Shown here piece after piece: positions 53,738-62,048 of a DNA stretch of 64,000 nucleotides (within the stretch, counting starts at the first letter, position 1; every line of letters starts with the position of its first letter). The stretch spans positions 248,001-312,000 of the forward strand of contig JANQLK010000016.1 of the NCBI GenBank assembly GCA_028280615.1, in the 5' to 3' direction. The notes under the pieces are model-generated. The model was not told the DNA's origin. It ran no database searches and saw only the letters and a program-made list of their open reading frames with translations. The position numbers were made by a program, and so were the translations under genes. Source of the DNA: Woeseiaceae bacterium (lineage in GTDB: Bacteria; Pseudomonadota; Gammaproteobacteria; Steroidobacterales; Woeseiaceae).

Positions 53738-53807
53738 GCGTGGATGCAAAGCGGCGCGGACTCGCGATTCCGGCATCACTGGTAGCGCGCGACGTCGCAC
53801 CTCCGAA

Positions 53808-55013
53808 ATGAGTATCAAGGTCATGATCATCGACAGCCAGGCCGACTTTCGGTCCCTGCTGATGCACCATGTCACGACCCACTGGCCCGACGCGACGATC
53901 CTTGCCTACGACCCCGTGGAGGCCGGGCAGCTTTCCGACGGCTTTGCCGGTGCCGACAACGACATCGTCTTACTCGGCAACAAGCTCGGTGAATACGAGG
54001 GGCTCGACGTTCTGACGCGTTTCCGGACGCAGGAACGCTTCCCGCCCATCGGCTATTTCGGCGACGAAGACGAGCGGACGTCGATCGAGGCGGCGGGTGC
54101 GGCGGCCTTTTTCCCGCGCGAGAAAATCCGCCACGATGCGCTCATCGTTCGCCTGAGTGACATGCTCGAGATGCGCGGGCGAAGGGCGAGCACGGGATCG
54201 CTGTTCGTCGGCGATCGGGCCATCGGCATACAGCCGCTGATCCGCGGCTATCGATTCATACGCAAACTCGCGGTGTCGGGGCACTCCGCCGTGTACCTGT
54301 GCGAGCGAGACTCGGACGGCATCAAAGTCGTGCTCAAGGTCATGCAACAGGTCTCCGACACGACCGATGCCATCGGCGCTTTCGACCGCTTCCTGCAGGA
54401 ATACGAACTGATCGCCGAACTCGATCATCCGAACATCGTCCACATCTACGACCTCGGCGTCGCGGACGATCACGCGCACATCGTGATGGAGTACCTGGGC
54501 GGCGGCGACCTCAAGCGGCGCATCAGGGACGGCATCGACGAGGCCGACGCCGTGAGCTATCTTCGCCAGATCGCGAGTGCGCTCGGCGAGATTCACAAGG
54601 TCGGCGTGCTGCACCGGGATCTCAAGCCGGGCAATATCATGCTGCGCGACGACGGCTCGATCGGTTTGATCGATTTCGGTCTCGCAAAGCGTTTGCGCCT
54701 GAAAATGGCCCTGACCGGCAGCGGTGAGATCTTCGGCACGCCCTACTACATGAGCCCCGAGCAGGGCCACGGCGACGCCGTCGATGCGCGCAGCGATATC
54801 TACAGTCTCGGCATTATCTTCTACGAGATGCTGACGGGCGAGAAGCCGTTCCAGGCGGACACCGCGATGGGAATCATCTACAAGCATGCCAAGGCGCGAC
54901 TACCGAAGCTGCCGGTCACGCATGCGAAACATCAGCGGCTGCTCGACAGCATGCTCGCGAAGCAACCGGCCGACCGTCCGCAGATCGTCGACCAGGTGCT
55001 GGACGCACTATGA
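53808..55013 (+). CDS. fused pseudo-receiver and Ser/Thr kinase
   Basis: A 401-residue soluble protein. Residues 1-125 fold like a response-regulator receiver (KVMIIDSQADFRSLL), but the phospho-acceptor position reads VLLGNKL with no Asp, so phosphorelay is unlikely. Residues ~145-400 are a Hanks kinase with VLKVM lysine, HRDLKPGNIM, DFGLAK, GTPYYMSPEQGHGDAVDARSDIYSLG; the glycine loop is loose (KLAVSGHSAVYL). It may be controlled by an intramolecular or partner contact at the pseudo-receiver. Its end overlaps the miaE gene by 4 bp, an uncommon pairing. Kinase activity is likely, regulation unknown. Confidence 0.9.
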   Translation: MSIKVMIIDSQADFRSLLMHHVTTHWPDATILAYDPVEAGQLSDGFAGADNDIVLLGNKLGEYEGLDVLTRFRTQERFPPIGYFGDEDERTSIEAAGAAAFFPREKIRHDALIVRLSDMLEMRGRRASTGSLFVGDRAIGIQPLIRGYRFIRKLAVSGHSAVYLCERDSDGIKVVLKVMQQVSDTTDAIGAFDRFLQEYELIAELDHPNIVHIYDLGVADDHAHIVMEYLGGGDLKRRIRDGIDEADAVSYLRQIASALGEIHKVGVLHRDLKPGNIMLRDDGSIGLIDFGLAKRLRLKMALTGSGEIFGTPYYMSPEQGHGDAVDARSDIYSLGIIFYEMLTGEKPFQADTAMGIIYKHAKARLPKLPVTHAKHQRLLDSMLAKQPADRPQIVDQVLDAL

Positions 55014-55654
55014 ACGTGCCGGCGCCGATACGCGATTTCCTGTCCGTCGAGACGCCGACGTCGTGGGTGAACTCGGCAGTCGAGCGGGTGCCCGAACTGC
55101 TGCTCGACCACGCCAACTGCGAACTCAAGGCCGCATCGACCGCCCTCGGGCTGATTTACCGCTATCCCGAACGCGGCGCGCTCGCCGACCGGATGTCACG
55201 ACTCGCGCGCGAGGAGCTCAGGCATTTCGAGCAGGTTCGAAAGATCATGCGCGAATTCGATATCCCGTTCGAACGCTTGAGCGCTTCGCGCTACGCCGGC
55301 CGGCTCAAGGAAGCCGTTCGCGAGCGAGAGCCTGAACGCCTGCTTGACGTGCTTCTCGTCGGCGCCATCATCGAGGCGCGCTCCTGCGAGCGCTTCGCCG
55401 CCGTGGCGCCCAGGCTTCCCGACGCACTCGGCCGCTTTTACCTCGGACTGCTGAGTTCGGAGGCGAGGCACTTCGAGCACTATCTTGCCTTCGCGAGATC
55501 CGAGACCGGGGCAAGCGACGCCGACGTCGAGCTTCGGGTTGCCGAGCTGCTGGCGATCGAGGCGTCGCTCGTCACCGGGCCGGACCCCGAATTCCGGTTC
55601 CACTCCGGCGCCCCGGCCGGCTTCAGTCGCCCGCGACTCGCCGCATCGACTTGA
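55010..55654 (+). CDS. miaE: tRNA-(ms2io6A)-hydroxylase
   Basis: A 214-residue ferritin-like diiron hydroxylase. Ligands appear in LLDHANCELKAAS, LAREELRHFEQV, IIEARSCERF and SSEARHFEHYLAFA, the MiaE pattern. It adds a hydroxyl to ms2i6A37 of tRNAs that read UNN codons, so an i6A/ms2i6A pathway (miaA, miaB) is expected elsewhere. It overlaps the kinase gene at its start and the cyclophilin gene on the other strand by 32 bp at its end. Confidence 0.93.
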   Translation: MNVPAPIRDFLSVETPTSWVNSAVERVPELLLDHANCELKAASTALGLIYRYPERGALADRMSRLAREELRHFEQVRKIMREFDIPFERLSASRYAGRLKEAVREREPERLLDVLLVGAIIEARSCERFAAVAPRLPDALGRFYLGLLSSEARHFEHYLAFARSETGASDADVELRVAELLAIEASLVTGPDPEFRFHSGAPAGFSRPRLAAST

Positions 55655-56201
55655 TCACGACATTCTCCGCGGGTGCATCGGGAAAGCCGGCCCGAGCCTC
55701 TTTCTCGACCGTCGCTATCGCATCGACCGTGTCCATGCCCTCGATGACGAAGCCGAACACCGTGTAACCCCAGCGACCCTGAGACGCCTGCGGGTCCAGC
55801 CGCTGGTTGTCGGCGACGTTGATATAAAACTGCGAACTGGCGGAGTGCGGGTCGCTGGTCCGCGCCATCGCGATCGAGCCGCGCCGGTTGCTCAGGGAAT
55901 TGCGCGACTCGTTCTGAAGCCGGACGTCGTCTTCGCGCTCCTCGAAGTCGCTCGTGTAGCCGCCGCCCTGGATCATGAAACCTTCGATGACGCGGTGGAA
56001 TACAAGCCCGTCGTAAAAGCCGTCGTCGACCAACTCCACGAAATGCGCGACGGTCTCCGGCGCCTGGTACGTCGACAGCTCGAGCGTGAAATCTCCGGCG
56101 CTGGTTTCCACCTCGATCCTCGGGTGCGACGGAAGTGACTCCTGGCCTGCGGCAAGCGGCCCGAGCAGGGCCAGCGTCAGGGCGAGCGGGGCGGATTTCA
56201 T
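55623..56201 (-). CDS. periplasmic cyclophilin-type peptidyl-prolyl isomerase
   Basis: A 192-residue protein with a signal peptide (MKSAPLALTLALLGPLAAGQ) and a cyclophilin domain: PETVAHFVELVDDGFYDGLVFHRVIEGFMIQGGGY, SIAMARTSDPHSASSQFYINV, and GYTVFGFVIEGMDTVDAIA. It speeds proline isomerisation of exported proteins, like PpiA. The longer frame upstream of the ATG at 56201 is rejected because it has no signal. Strand and end overlap with miaE are noted. Confidence 0.94.
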   Translation of the reverse strand: MKSAPLALTLALLGPLAAGQESLPSHPRIEVETSAGDFTLELSTYQAPETVAHFVELVDDGFYDGLVFHRVIEGFMIQGGGYTSDFEEREDDVRLQNESRNSLSNRRGSIAMARTSDPHSASSQFYINVADNQRLDPQASQGRWGYTVFGFVIEGMDTVDAIATVEKEARAGFPDAPAENVVIKSMRRVAGD

Positions 56202-56348
56202 CGTAGGCAATCCTTCATGGTGCATTCGAAAGTCCGGAACGATAGCAAACCTGGACCGTACGCTGTAGCGGCTGGCCCGGGACAACGGCGCTGATCCGCA
56301 GCTGCCACCGATGCCCGTGCGAATCGCTGGCAGACGCGGGCTAAGTCG

Positions 56349-56377
56349 TTGACGCAGTTAGGGGGCCGCCGTATCAT
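56349..56377 (+). promoter_or_regulatory. sigma70 promoter of the tRNA cluster
   Basis: TTGACG at 56349-56354, a 17-bp spacer and TATCAT at 56372-56377. The predicted start near 56384 follows a GC-rich stretch (GCGCTCCGCG), like the discriminators of stringently controlled stable-RNA promoters. Confidence 0.75.
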
Positions 56378-56432
56378 GCGCTCCGCGCGTGTCCCGGATA
56401 GCCGTATGGCTCCGCGACGCGTCCTCTGATGG

Positions 56433-56509
56433 CGGGGCATGGCGCAGTCTGGTAGCGCATCTGCTTTGGGAGCAGAGGGTCGGCGGTTCGAATCCGTCTG
56501 CCCCGACCA
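56433..56509 (+). tRNA. tRNA-Pro (UGG)
   Basis: A complete cloverleaf: the acceptor CGGGGCA pairs with TGCCCCG, the anticodon loop reads TTTGGGA giving TGG, the T-loop is GGTTCGAATCC, and the CCA is encoded at 56507-56509. First of four clustered tRNAs. Confidence 0.95.
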
Positions 56510-56539
56510 GGAGGACAAGGCGAGCCCGAACGACGTTTA

Positions 56540-56616
56540 GCGCCCGTAGCTCAACCGGATAGAGCATCGGCCTTCTAAGCCGAGGGTTGCAGGTTCGAGT
56601 CCTGCCGGGCGCGCCA
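56540..56616 (+). tRNA. tRNA-Arg (UCU)
   Basis: The acceptor GCGCCCG pairs with CGGGCGC, the anticodon is TCT in GGCCTTCTAAGCC, the T-loop is GGTTCGAGTCC, and the CCA is encoded at 56614-56616. It follows tRNA-Pro by 30 bp. Confidence 0.95.
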
Positions 56617-56657
56617 TCGAGGGAATTTTTGGTAGTCTAGTTCGTCGCAGTTTCAGT

Positions 56658-56734
56658 GGTGGGCGTAGCTCAGTTGGTAGAGCCCCGGGTTGTGATCCCG
56701 GTCGTCGTGGGTTCGAGTCCCATCGTCCACCCCA
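56658..56734 (+). tRNA. tRNA-His (GUG)
   Basis: It has the extra 5' G (56658) pairing with the discriminator C, the His-specific feature; the acceptor GTGGGCG pairs with CGTCCAC, the anticodon is GTG, and the CCA is encoded at 56732-56734. Its last 26 bases are copied at 56862-56887. Confidence 0.95.
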
Positions 56735-56759
56735 TTATTTGTTGTTGATTGGAGACTAT

Positions 56760-56835
56760 GCCTTCTCTCAACGGACCGGGATCGATTGTTTAATGCAATC
56801 CCGGTCGGTCTCGGCGAGAACGATCGATAGAAGGC
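56760..56835. repeat. imperfect nested hairpin between tRNA-His and its 3' copy
   Basis: GACCGGGAT (56774-56782) and ATCCCGGTC (56798-56806) form a perfect 9-bp stem; outside it GCCTTCT (56760-56766) pairs with AGAAGGC (56829-56835). No coding content. It could be a degraded element or a processing structure. Confidence 0.5.
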
Positions 56836-56861
56836 GGAAACTGGGTCGCTCGAACCAGCCA

Positions 56862-56887
56862 GGGTTCGAGTCCCATCGTCCACCCCA
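56862..56887 (+). repeat. duplicated tRNA-His 3' end (att-like direct repeat)
   Basis: A 26-bp perfect direct copy of the T-loop, acceptor and CCA of tRNA-His (56709-56734), 153 bp downstream. It lacks the rest of a tRNA. Such 3'-end duplications typically flank DNA integrated by a tyrosine recombinase at a tRNA gene; here the segment between the copies is only 127 bp and has no gene. It now also pairs with CTCGAACC at 56849-56856. Confidence 0.8.
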
Positions 56888-56920
56888 CTGCTGCGGTCCG
56901 GCTGCCGGACGCAGGGGCGC

Positions 56921-56996
56921 GGGCCTCTAGCTCAATTGGTAGAGCAGTGGACTCTTAATCCATTGGTTCGGGGTTCGAGTCCCCGGGGGCCCACCA
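56921..56996 (+). tRNA. tRNA-Lys (CUU)
   Basis: The acceptor GGGCCTC pairs with GGGGCCC (one G-U), the anticodon loop CTCTTAA gives CTT, the T-loop is GGTTCGAGTCC, and the CCA is encoded at 56994-56996. It is the last of the cluster. The UUU isoacceptor is not in the window. Confidence 0.94.
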
Positions 56997-57045
56997 TTTA
57001 TCGCCTGACCGGATCCTGGGCGTCACGATCCCGGACACCGCGCGA

Positions 57046-57684
57046 TCAGGGCGCCAGCCGCTCGATCGTCCAGCTGTCGTCCTCCACGTGCGAGTACAGG
57101 AACCGGTCGTGCAGCCGGTTCGTTCGCCCTTGCCAGAACTCGATCGCCTCGGGCACGACGCGATAGCCGCCCCAGAACGACGGCAGCGGGACCTCGTTGT
57201 TCGCGAACTTCCGTTTCATTTTCTCGTATTGCATTTCGAGCAGGCTGCGCGATGAAACGACGCTGCTCTGCTCGGACACCCAGGCGCCGATCTGGCTGCC
57301 ACGCGGACGCGTGGCGAAGTACTTGAGCGTCTCAGCGGTCGAAATCTTCGAGGCGCGGCCGTTGATTTTGAGCTGGCGCCCCAGTTCGCGCCAGAAGAAC
57401 AGCATGCAGACCTCAGGGTTTCCCTCGATATCGGTGGCCTTGTTGCTCGAGTAGTTCGTGAAGAACACAAAGCCGCGTTCGTCGAAAGTCTTCAATAGCA
57501 CGGTTCGCGACGTCGGCCGGCCTTCCGCATCGACCGTGCTGAGGGCCAGGCCGTTGGGCTCGAGCGGCACGTGCTCGCAGGCTTCCGTGAACCAGCGTTC
57601 GAACTGCACGAACGGATTCCTGTCAAGATCGTCGCGGCTCAAGGCGCGGTCCTCTTTTGACCGCCTGAGATCGAATACGTCCAT
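57046..57684 (-). CDS. pdxH: pyridoxine/pyridoxamine 5'-phosphate oxidase
   Basis: A 212-residue FMN oxidase making PLP. RTVLLKTFDERGFVFFTNY and ATRPRGSQIGAWVSEQSS bind FMN and substrate; GGYRVVPEAIEFWQGRTNRLHDR and the C-terminal WTIERLAP are the family end. Length is normal. It converges with the tRNA cluster. Confidence 0.97.
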   Translation of the reverse strand: MDVFDLRRSKEDRALSRDDLDRNPFVQFERWFTEACEHVPLEPNGLALSTVDAEGRPTSRTVLLKTFDERGFVFFTNYSSNKATDIEGNPEVCMLFFWRELGRQLKINGRASKISTAETLKYFATRPRGSQIGAWVSEQSSVVSSRSLLEMQYEKMKRKFANNEVPLPSFWGGYRVVPEAIEFWQGRTNRLHDRFLYSHVEDDSWTIERLAP

Positions 57685-57732
57685 GCCTCAATCGTGGCCG
57701 AATCGAGGACGGCGGGCAACCGCGCGGGCGGC

Positions 57733-59445
57733 TCAGACGATGCCGAGTTCCCGTATCAGAAAGATCTCGGCCGCCCTGGCGCCGGATTCGCCGCGGAAGC
57801 CCTCGCCCAGCAGCATCTCGTTGGCATCGCGGTCGACGGCCGAGATGCGGTAGTACACGGTGTGCTTGCCGCCCGACTGGGTCTGCATGCCGCTGGCCTT
57901 CTCGAGGCGATGAACGTCGCCGACCTGCATTTCGCGACTGCTGAGGCGAATCCCCAGGAGGCGTCGGATCGAGCGGATCGTGTTGCCCTCGCGGCTCACT
58001 TCAAGCGATTTGAACATCATGTAGAACGCGAGCGCGGCGACGATGGCGCCGACGCCGCCGAACACCAGGCCGAACATCAGCCGGCCTTCCTCGAGCGCAA
58101 TCCAGCCGCCGGCGTAGGCGAACGCGATACCGACCAGCATGCCGATCGAGTTCGACATCAGGTTGCGGCCCATCGGATACACGAGTCGCTTGCCCATGCC
58201 CTCGCTGCTCACTCGCACGATGTCGCGAATGGCCTGTTCCTGCACCGAGTCGCCGATCGCATTCGATGCCCGCGCGCTCCTGTCGCTCAGCCGCCGCGAG
58301 CGTTCGGCGGTCGGATAGACGGGGATCTCGAAGTCGCGATCGAGATCCGTCCCGTCGAGCTCGGCACTCAGGTTCAGGCGCCACAGGGTGTAGGTATCGC
58401 CCAAGGGTGCGGCGTCCGAGGCATCCAGGCCTTCCGGCACGTCGAAGCGGAACGAAAGGCGCGTGCCGCGCATCGACGGCTCCGCGTGCGCGCAGAGTTC
58501 GTCCTGCCACAGGGCCCGCTCCTTGCGGCGGCGATTCTTGCCGCTGCCGGACACATAGCTCGATATGTTCGTAAGCGTGAGCCTGAACGGAGTGGCGGAC
58601 GAATAGGGCAAGGGCAGGTCGATGCTTCCGCCGACATGGCCGCCGATCGAGCCGGGAAACGGATCGAGGACGACGGGCGTTCGGCCGAAGCGACGCCACT
58701 CGAGCGTGCGTCGGATCGCCCAGTAGAGGAGGCCCATACCGACGATCGGGAACAGCAGGCCGACCAGTGCGACATAATTCTGCCTGTTCGTAACTTCGTC
58801 GTAGAGCAGGAACGGCAGAGGCGCCGAAACCGCGTTCCAGAAGCCCGCAAATATCCAGGCGCCCCACATCGCGGCTTTCGAGCCCGAGAGAATCTCACCG
58901 CTCTGCCAGTCGTCGTTCATGAGCCAGGGTGCGTCGACGAAGCGCGGCTCGGTCCGGTCCTTTTCGGCGGGCGTTCGCCAGGCGGCAATCAGGAGGCCTA
59001 GGCCCACGCCGCCGAAAACGAACACGAAGATCGATTTGAAGCCGACCAGGCCCCAGCGCAGCGTGCGATCGACGATGGACTGGCCGGGGTCGTCGGGATT
59101 GACGTACACCGTGATCGGTTCGTTGCGGGACAGGCTCTCCGAAAGCCGCCGGCCAAGCAGCTGCTGGTGGTCGCCGATATTGTCGCCGCCGCCGCTCAAC
59201 GCGACCCGGTCGCCCGTGTAGACCTGCATGTTGAATCGGTAGCGATACGAGGCGTAGGCCTCGTAGGTGTCGGAGTCGTCGCCGCGATGGGTTTCGTAGC
59301 CGGCCGCGAGGAGCGTCGCTTGTGTCGGGATCCAGGCAGACACGCGCGATGCGTCGAAGAGCATCGTGCCGACCGAGTACAGCATGACCACGCCGACGCC
59401 AAAGAACGGCAGCGCGAACAGCGATATGAACAGGCGGGACTTCAT
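57733..59445 (-). CDS. DUF3592-type multi-pass membrane protein
   Basis: About 570 residues from ATG 59445; a start 15 codons earlier (59490) is also open. It begins MKSRLFISLFALPFFGVGVVMLYS, a membrane helix. A soluble DUF3592-like segment follows (SRVSAWIPTQATLLAAGYE, EPITVYVNPDDPGQSIVD), then helices around residues 125-160 and 200-250, a soluble middle part, and two more helices (NSIGMLVGIAFAYAGG, FGLVFGGVGAIVAALAFYM) before a C-terminal cytoplasmic domain. Function unknown. The protein is transcribed away from tRNA-Leu. Confidence 0.82.
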   Translation of the reverse strand: MKSRLFISLFALPFFGVGVVMLYSVGTMLFDASRVSAWIPTQATLLAAGYETHRGDDSDTYEAYASYRYRFNMQVYTGDRVALSGGGDNIGDHQQLLGRRLSESLSRNEPITVYVNPDDPGQSIVDRTLRWGLVGFKSIFVFVFGGVGLGLLIAAWRTPAEKDRTEPRFVDAPWLMNDDWQSGEILSGSKAAMWGAWIFAGFWNAVSAPLPFLLYDEVTNRQNYVALVGLLFPIVGMGLLYWAIRRTLEWRRFGRTPVVLDPFPGSIGGHVGGSIDLPLPYSSATPFRLTLTNISSYVSGSGKNRRRKERALWQDELCAHAEPSMRGTRLSFRFDVPEGLDASDAAPLGDTYTLWRLNLSAELDGTDLDRDFEIPVYPTAERSRRLSDRSARASNAIGDSVQEQAIRDIVRVSSEGMGKRLVYPMGRNLMSNSIGMLVGIAFAYAGGWIALEEGRLMFGLVFGGVGAIVAALAFYMMFKSLEVSREGNTIRSIRRLLGIRLSSREMQVGDVHRLEKASGMQTQSGGKHTVYYRISAVDRDANEMLLGEGFRGESGARAAEIFLIRELGIV

Positions 59446-59624
59446 CTTTGGTACCCGGCGTTGACAGAGAATGACCAGCGTTTTCAACATCCTAGGGGAA
59501 TTGCGGCCGCGCGTACGTGATCCCTGTCGGAGAATGCCCAGTGAATCGCATGCCGCGCCCCTGGCCGGTTCAGGCTTCGAGTCTGCGGCCGGCTTCGAGA
59601 CTCCTACGCCCCGAAACTTTGCGT

Positions 59625-59630
59625 TATAAT
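59625..59630 (+). promoter_or_regulatory. -10 hexamer of the tRNA-Leu promoter
   Basis: A perfect TATAAT lies 43 bp before tRNA-Leu. No good -35 is found at 16-18 bp, so the promoter rests on the -10. Confidence 0.45.
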
Positions 59631-59673
59631 TTCCGGCTGGACGGGAACGACGCTTGCGTACCGTGCCGGGACG

Positions 59674-59755
<82 letters not shown>

Positions 59756-59830
59756 CCGGGCGCTTCCCGTTGCGAAGTCCCCGGTAAGCCATTGAAATAA
59801 AACTAATTGTCGGCCTTTTCGGGCCGTAAT

Positions 59831-59866
59831 CGACGCTGATCCCGAACGGATCGGCGTCGGCGTTTT
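59831..59866 (+). terminator. strong hairpin with T-tail between tRNA-Leu and tig
   Basis: CGACGCTGATCC (59831-59842) and 59848-59859 form a 12-bp stem with one G-U pair and a CGAAC loop, followed after GCG by TTTT. It looks like the terminator of tRNA-Leu, but it ends only 15 bp before the tig start, so it would also be in any tig leader made from an upstream promoter. Confidence 0.7.
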
Positions 59867-59881
59867 AAAGGACAACGAAAA

Positions 59882-61171
59882 ATGCAGGTCACGGTTGAGT
59901 CGACGGGTACCCTGGAGCGCAAGCTGCGCGTGGAGCTGCCCGCCGAGCGCATCGAGAAAGAGGTCAACACCCGGCTTCGGTCGGTCGGCAAGACGGCCAA
60001 GATTCACGGCTTCAGGCCGGGCAAGGTCCCGCCCAGAGTCGTCAAGCAGCGCTACGGCAAGCAGATTCGCCGGGAGGTCCTGTCCGAGCTGATGCAGACG
60101 AGCTACTCCGACGCCATCATGCAGGAAAACCTGAATCCGGCCGGCCAGCCGAGTATCGAGCCCGAGAATGAAGGTGAGGGCGATTCGTTCACCTATGTCG
60201 CGACCCTGGAGGTCATGCCCGAGGTCGAGCTCAAGGACCTCGACAAACTTGCTGTCGACAAGCCCGACGTCACCATCGGCGAAGCGGATCTCGACGACAT
60301 GATCGAGAAGCTCAGGCACCAGAAGGCCACCTGGACGCCCGTCGACCGCGACAGCAAGGTCGGCGATCGAGTGACCTGCGACTTCAACGGCACGCTCGAC
60401 GGCGAGGCCATCGACGGCGGTCAGGGCAGTAACGTGCCGGTCGTCCTCGGCCAGGGACAGATGCTCCCCGACTTCGAAAAGGGGCTCACCAAGGTCACCG
60501 CGGGCGACCAAAAGTCCTTCAAGGTCAGGTTCCCCAAGGACTACCAGGCCGAGGACCTTCAGGGCAGGGCTGTCGACTTCGCAGTCGTCGTGCACAGCGT
60601 GGAGGAAATGACCCTCCCCGACGTCGACGACGAGTTTGCGAAGATGTTCGGTGTCGAGGAGGGCGGCATCGAGCAGTTCAAGGCGGACGTTCGCGACAAC
60701 ATGGAGCACGAGGCGGCCGACAAGGTTCGCGGCGACGTACGCGACCAGCTGATGAATGCGCTGGTCGAGGCCAATCCTATCGAAATCCCGAATACGCTGA
60801 AGCACCAGGAAATGCATGCGATGCAGCACGATGCGATGCGCCGGCTCGGCATCGAGGACCACGAGCAGGCGCCGCCGCTCGAGAACTTCGCCGAGCAGGC
60901 GGAAAAGCGCGTCAAGCTCGGCCTCCTCATTCGACAGGTGATCGCGGACAACGGGATTAAGTTGGATCGGGACGGGCTCAGGTCCCACGTCGAGGGCATG
61001 GTTACCGGGTATGAGAACCCCGACGAGATGGTTGAAATGTACATGAACAACCCGCAGATAGTGCAGCAGATTGAGCCCATTGCACTCGAGCAGAAGGCAG
61101 TAGACTGGCTGCTCGAGAATGGTAAGGTCAAAACGAAGAAAGTCGCGTTCACGGACTACATGAATTCGTGA
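59882..61171 (+). CDS. tig: trigger factor
   Basis: A 429-residue ribosome-associated chaperone. The N-terminal ribosome-binding signature is [17 protein letters not shown], the middle PPIase domain has [22 protein letters not shown] and [15 protein letters not shown], and the C-terminal helical arm is long. AAGGA precedes the ATG. The order tig-clpP-clpX-lon is standard. Confidence 0.97.
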   Translation: MQVTVESTGTLERKLRVELPAERIEKEVNTRLRSVGKTAKIHGFRPGKVPPRVVKQRYGKQIRREVLSELMQTSYSDAIMQENLNPAGQPSIEPENEGEGDSFTYVATLEVMPEVELKDLDKLAVDKPDVTIGEADLDDMIEKLRHQKATWTPVDRDSKVGDRVTCDFNGTLDGEAIDGGQGSNVPVVLGQGQMLPDFEKGLTKVTAGDQKSFKVRFPKDYQAEDLQGRAVDFAVVVHSVEEMTLPDVDDEFAKMFGVEEGGIEQFKADVRDNMEHEAADKVRGDVRDQLMNALVEANPIEIPNTLKHQEMHAMQHDAMRRLGIEDHEQAPPLENFAEQAEKRVKLGLLIRQVIADNGIKLDRDGLRSHVEGMVTGYENPDEMVEMYMNNPQIVQQIEPIALEQKAVDWLLENGKVKTKKVAFTDYMNS

Positions 61172-61180
61172 GAGACTAGT

Positions 61181-61195
61181 GACTCAGGACACTAG
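61181..61195 (-). repeat. short dispersed repeat, inverted copy 3
   Basis: GACTCAGGACACTAG is the reverse complement of 15 bases of the repeats at 5910 and 17241. It starts 10 bp after the tig stop. With CTAGTG just before it (61176-61181) it forms a small inverted pair. Confidence 0.7.
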
Positions 61196-61232
61196 CTTCC
61201 CCGAATCCGTCGGAAACAGGTACACAAAGACT

Positions 61233-61856
61233 ATGAGTGCAACCGCATTGAATCTCGTCCCGATGGTCGTCGAGCAAACCGCTCGCGGCGAGCGCTCCTA
61301 CGATATCTATTCGCGCCTGCTCAAGGAACGCGTCGTGTTCATCGTCGGACCGGTCGAGGACCACATGGCCAACCTGATCGTTGCCCAGCTACTGTTCCTC
61401 GAGTCCGAGAACGCGGACAAGGACATTCACCTTTACATCAACTCGCCGGGCGGCGCCGTTACCGCCGGTCTGTCGATTTACGACACGATGCAGTTCATCA
61501 ACTGTGACGTGTCGACGATCTGCGTGGGCCAGGCGGCCAGCATGGGCGCGCTGTTGCTCGCTGGCGGCACGGAAGGCAAGCGTTTCGCATTGCCGCATTC
61601 GCGCATCATGGTTCACCAGCCGTCCGCCGGCTACCAGGGCCAGGCGACCGACATCAGCATTCACGCCAACGAGGTGCTGGCGCTCAAGGAGCGTTTGAAC
61701 AAAATCATGGCCAAACACACCGGCCAGACTGTCAAGAAGATCGAACAGGATCTGGAGCGGGACCGCTTCATGAGCGCCGATGCGGCCGTCGAATACGGAA
61801 TTGTCGACACCGTGCTCGCCGAGCGCACCGAGATGCGTGACGAAAACGCGGACTGA
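61233..61856 (+). CDS. clpP: ATP-dependent Clp protease proteolytic subunit
   Basis: A 207-residue serine protease. The start [30 protein letters not shown] is the family N-terminus (first 20 residues cleaved in maturation); the GTG at 61179 lies inside the dispersed repeat and is not used. The catalytic Ser103 is in [11 protein letters not shown] and His128 in SRIMVHQP. It forms the tetradecameric chamber used with ClpX. Confidence 0.97.
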   Translation: MSATALNLVPMVVEQTARGERSYDIYSRLLKERVVFIVGPVEDHMANLIVAQLLFLESENADKDIHLYINSPGGAVTAGLSIYDTMQFINCDVSTICVGQAASMGALLLAGGTEGKRFALPHSRIMVHQPSAGYQGQATDISIHANEVLALKERLNKIMAKHTGQTVKKIEQDLERDRFMSADAAVEYGIVDTVLAERTEMRDENAD

Positions 61857-61969
61857 TTGCCGTCGGACCCGGTCCGGCAGAGACTCTCCCGGAGGAGCTG
61901 TTTTTCGCCAGAGTCTCCATGTTTTCAACCGCTTAAGCGTACCCAAGTCTCGTTATGGCACGGTGTGCT

Positions 61970-61998
61970 TTGCACGCCCGATAGCTGCGTGATATATA
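61970..61998 (+). promoter_or_regulatory. sigma70 promoter of clpX
   Basis: TTGCAC at 61970-61975, a 17-bp spacer and TATATA at 61993-61998, predicting a start near 62005 and a 45-base leader before the clpX ATG. A weak inverted repeat, GAGACTCT (61880-61887) with AGAGTCTC (61910-61917), lies upstream and may separate clpP from clpX. Confidence 0.65.
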
Positions 61999-62048
61999 CA
62001 CTCTCAGTCGTAACAGACTGAATTTTTAGGAACTGAGGCTGATCCTGC

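Noticed and set aside
56862..56887. A second tRNA-His gene
   Set aside because: Only the 3' 26 bases are present; no D-arm or anticodon arm precedes it.
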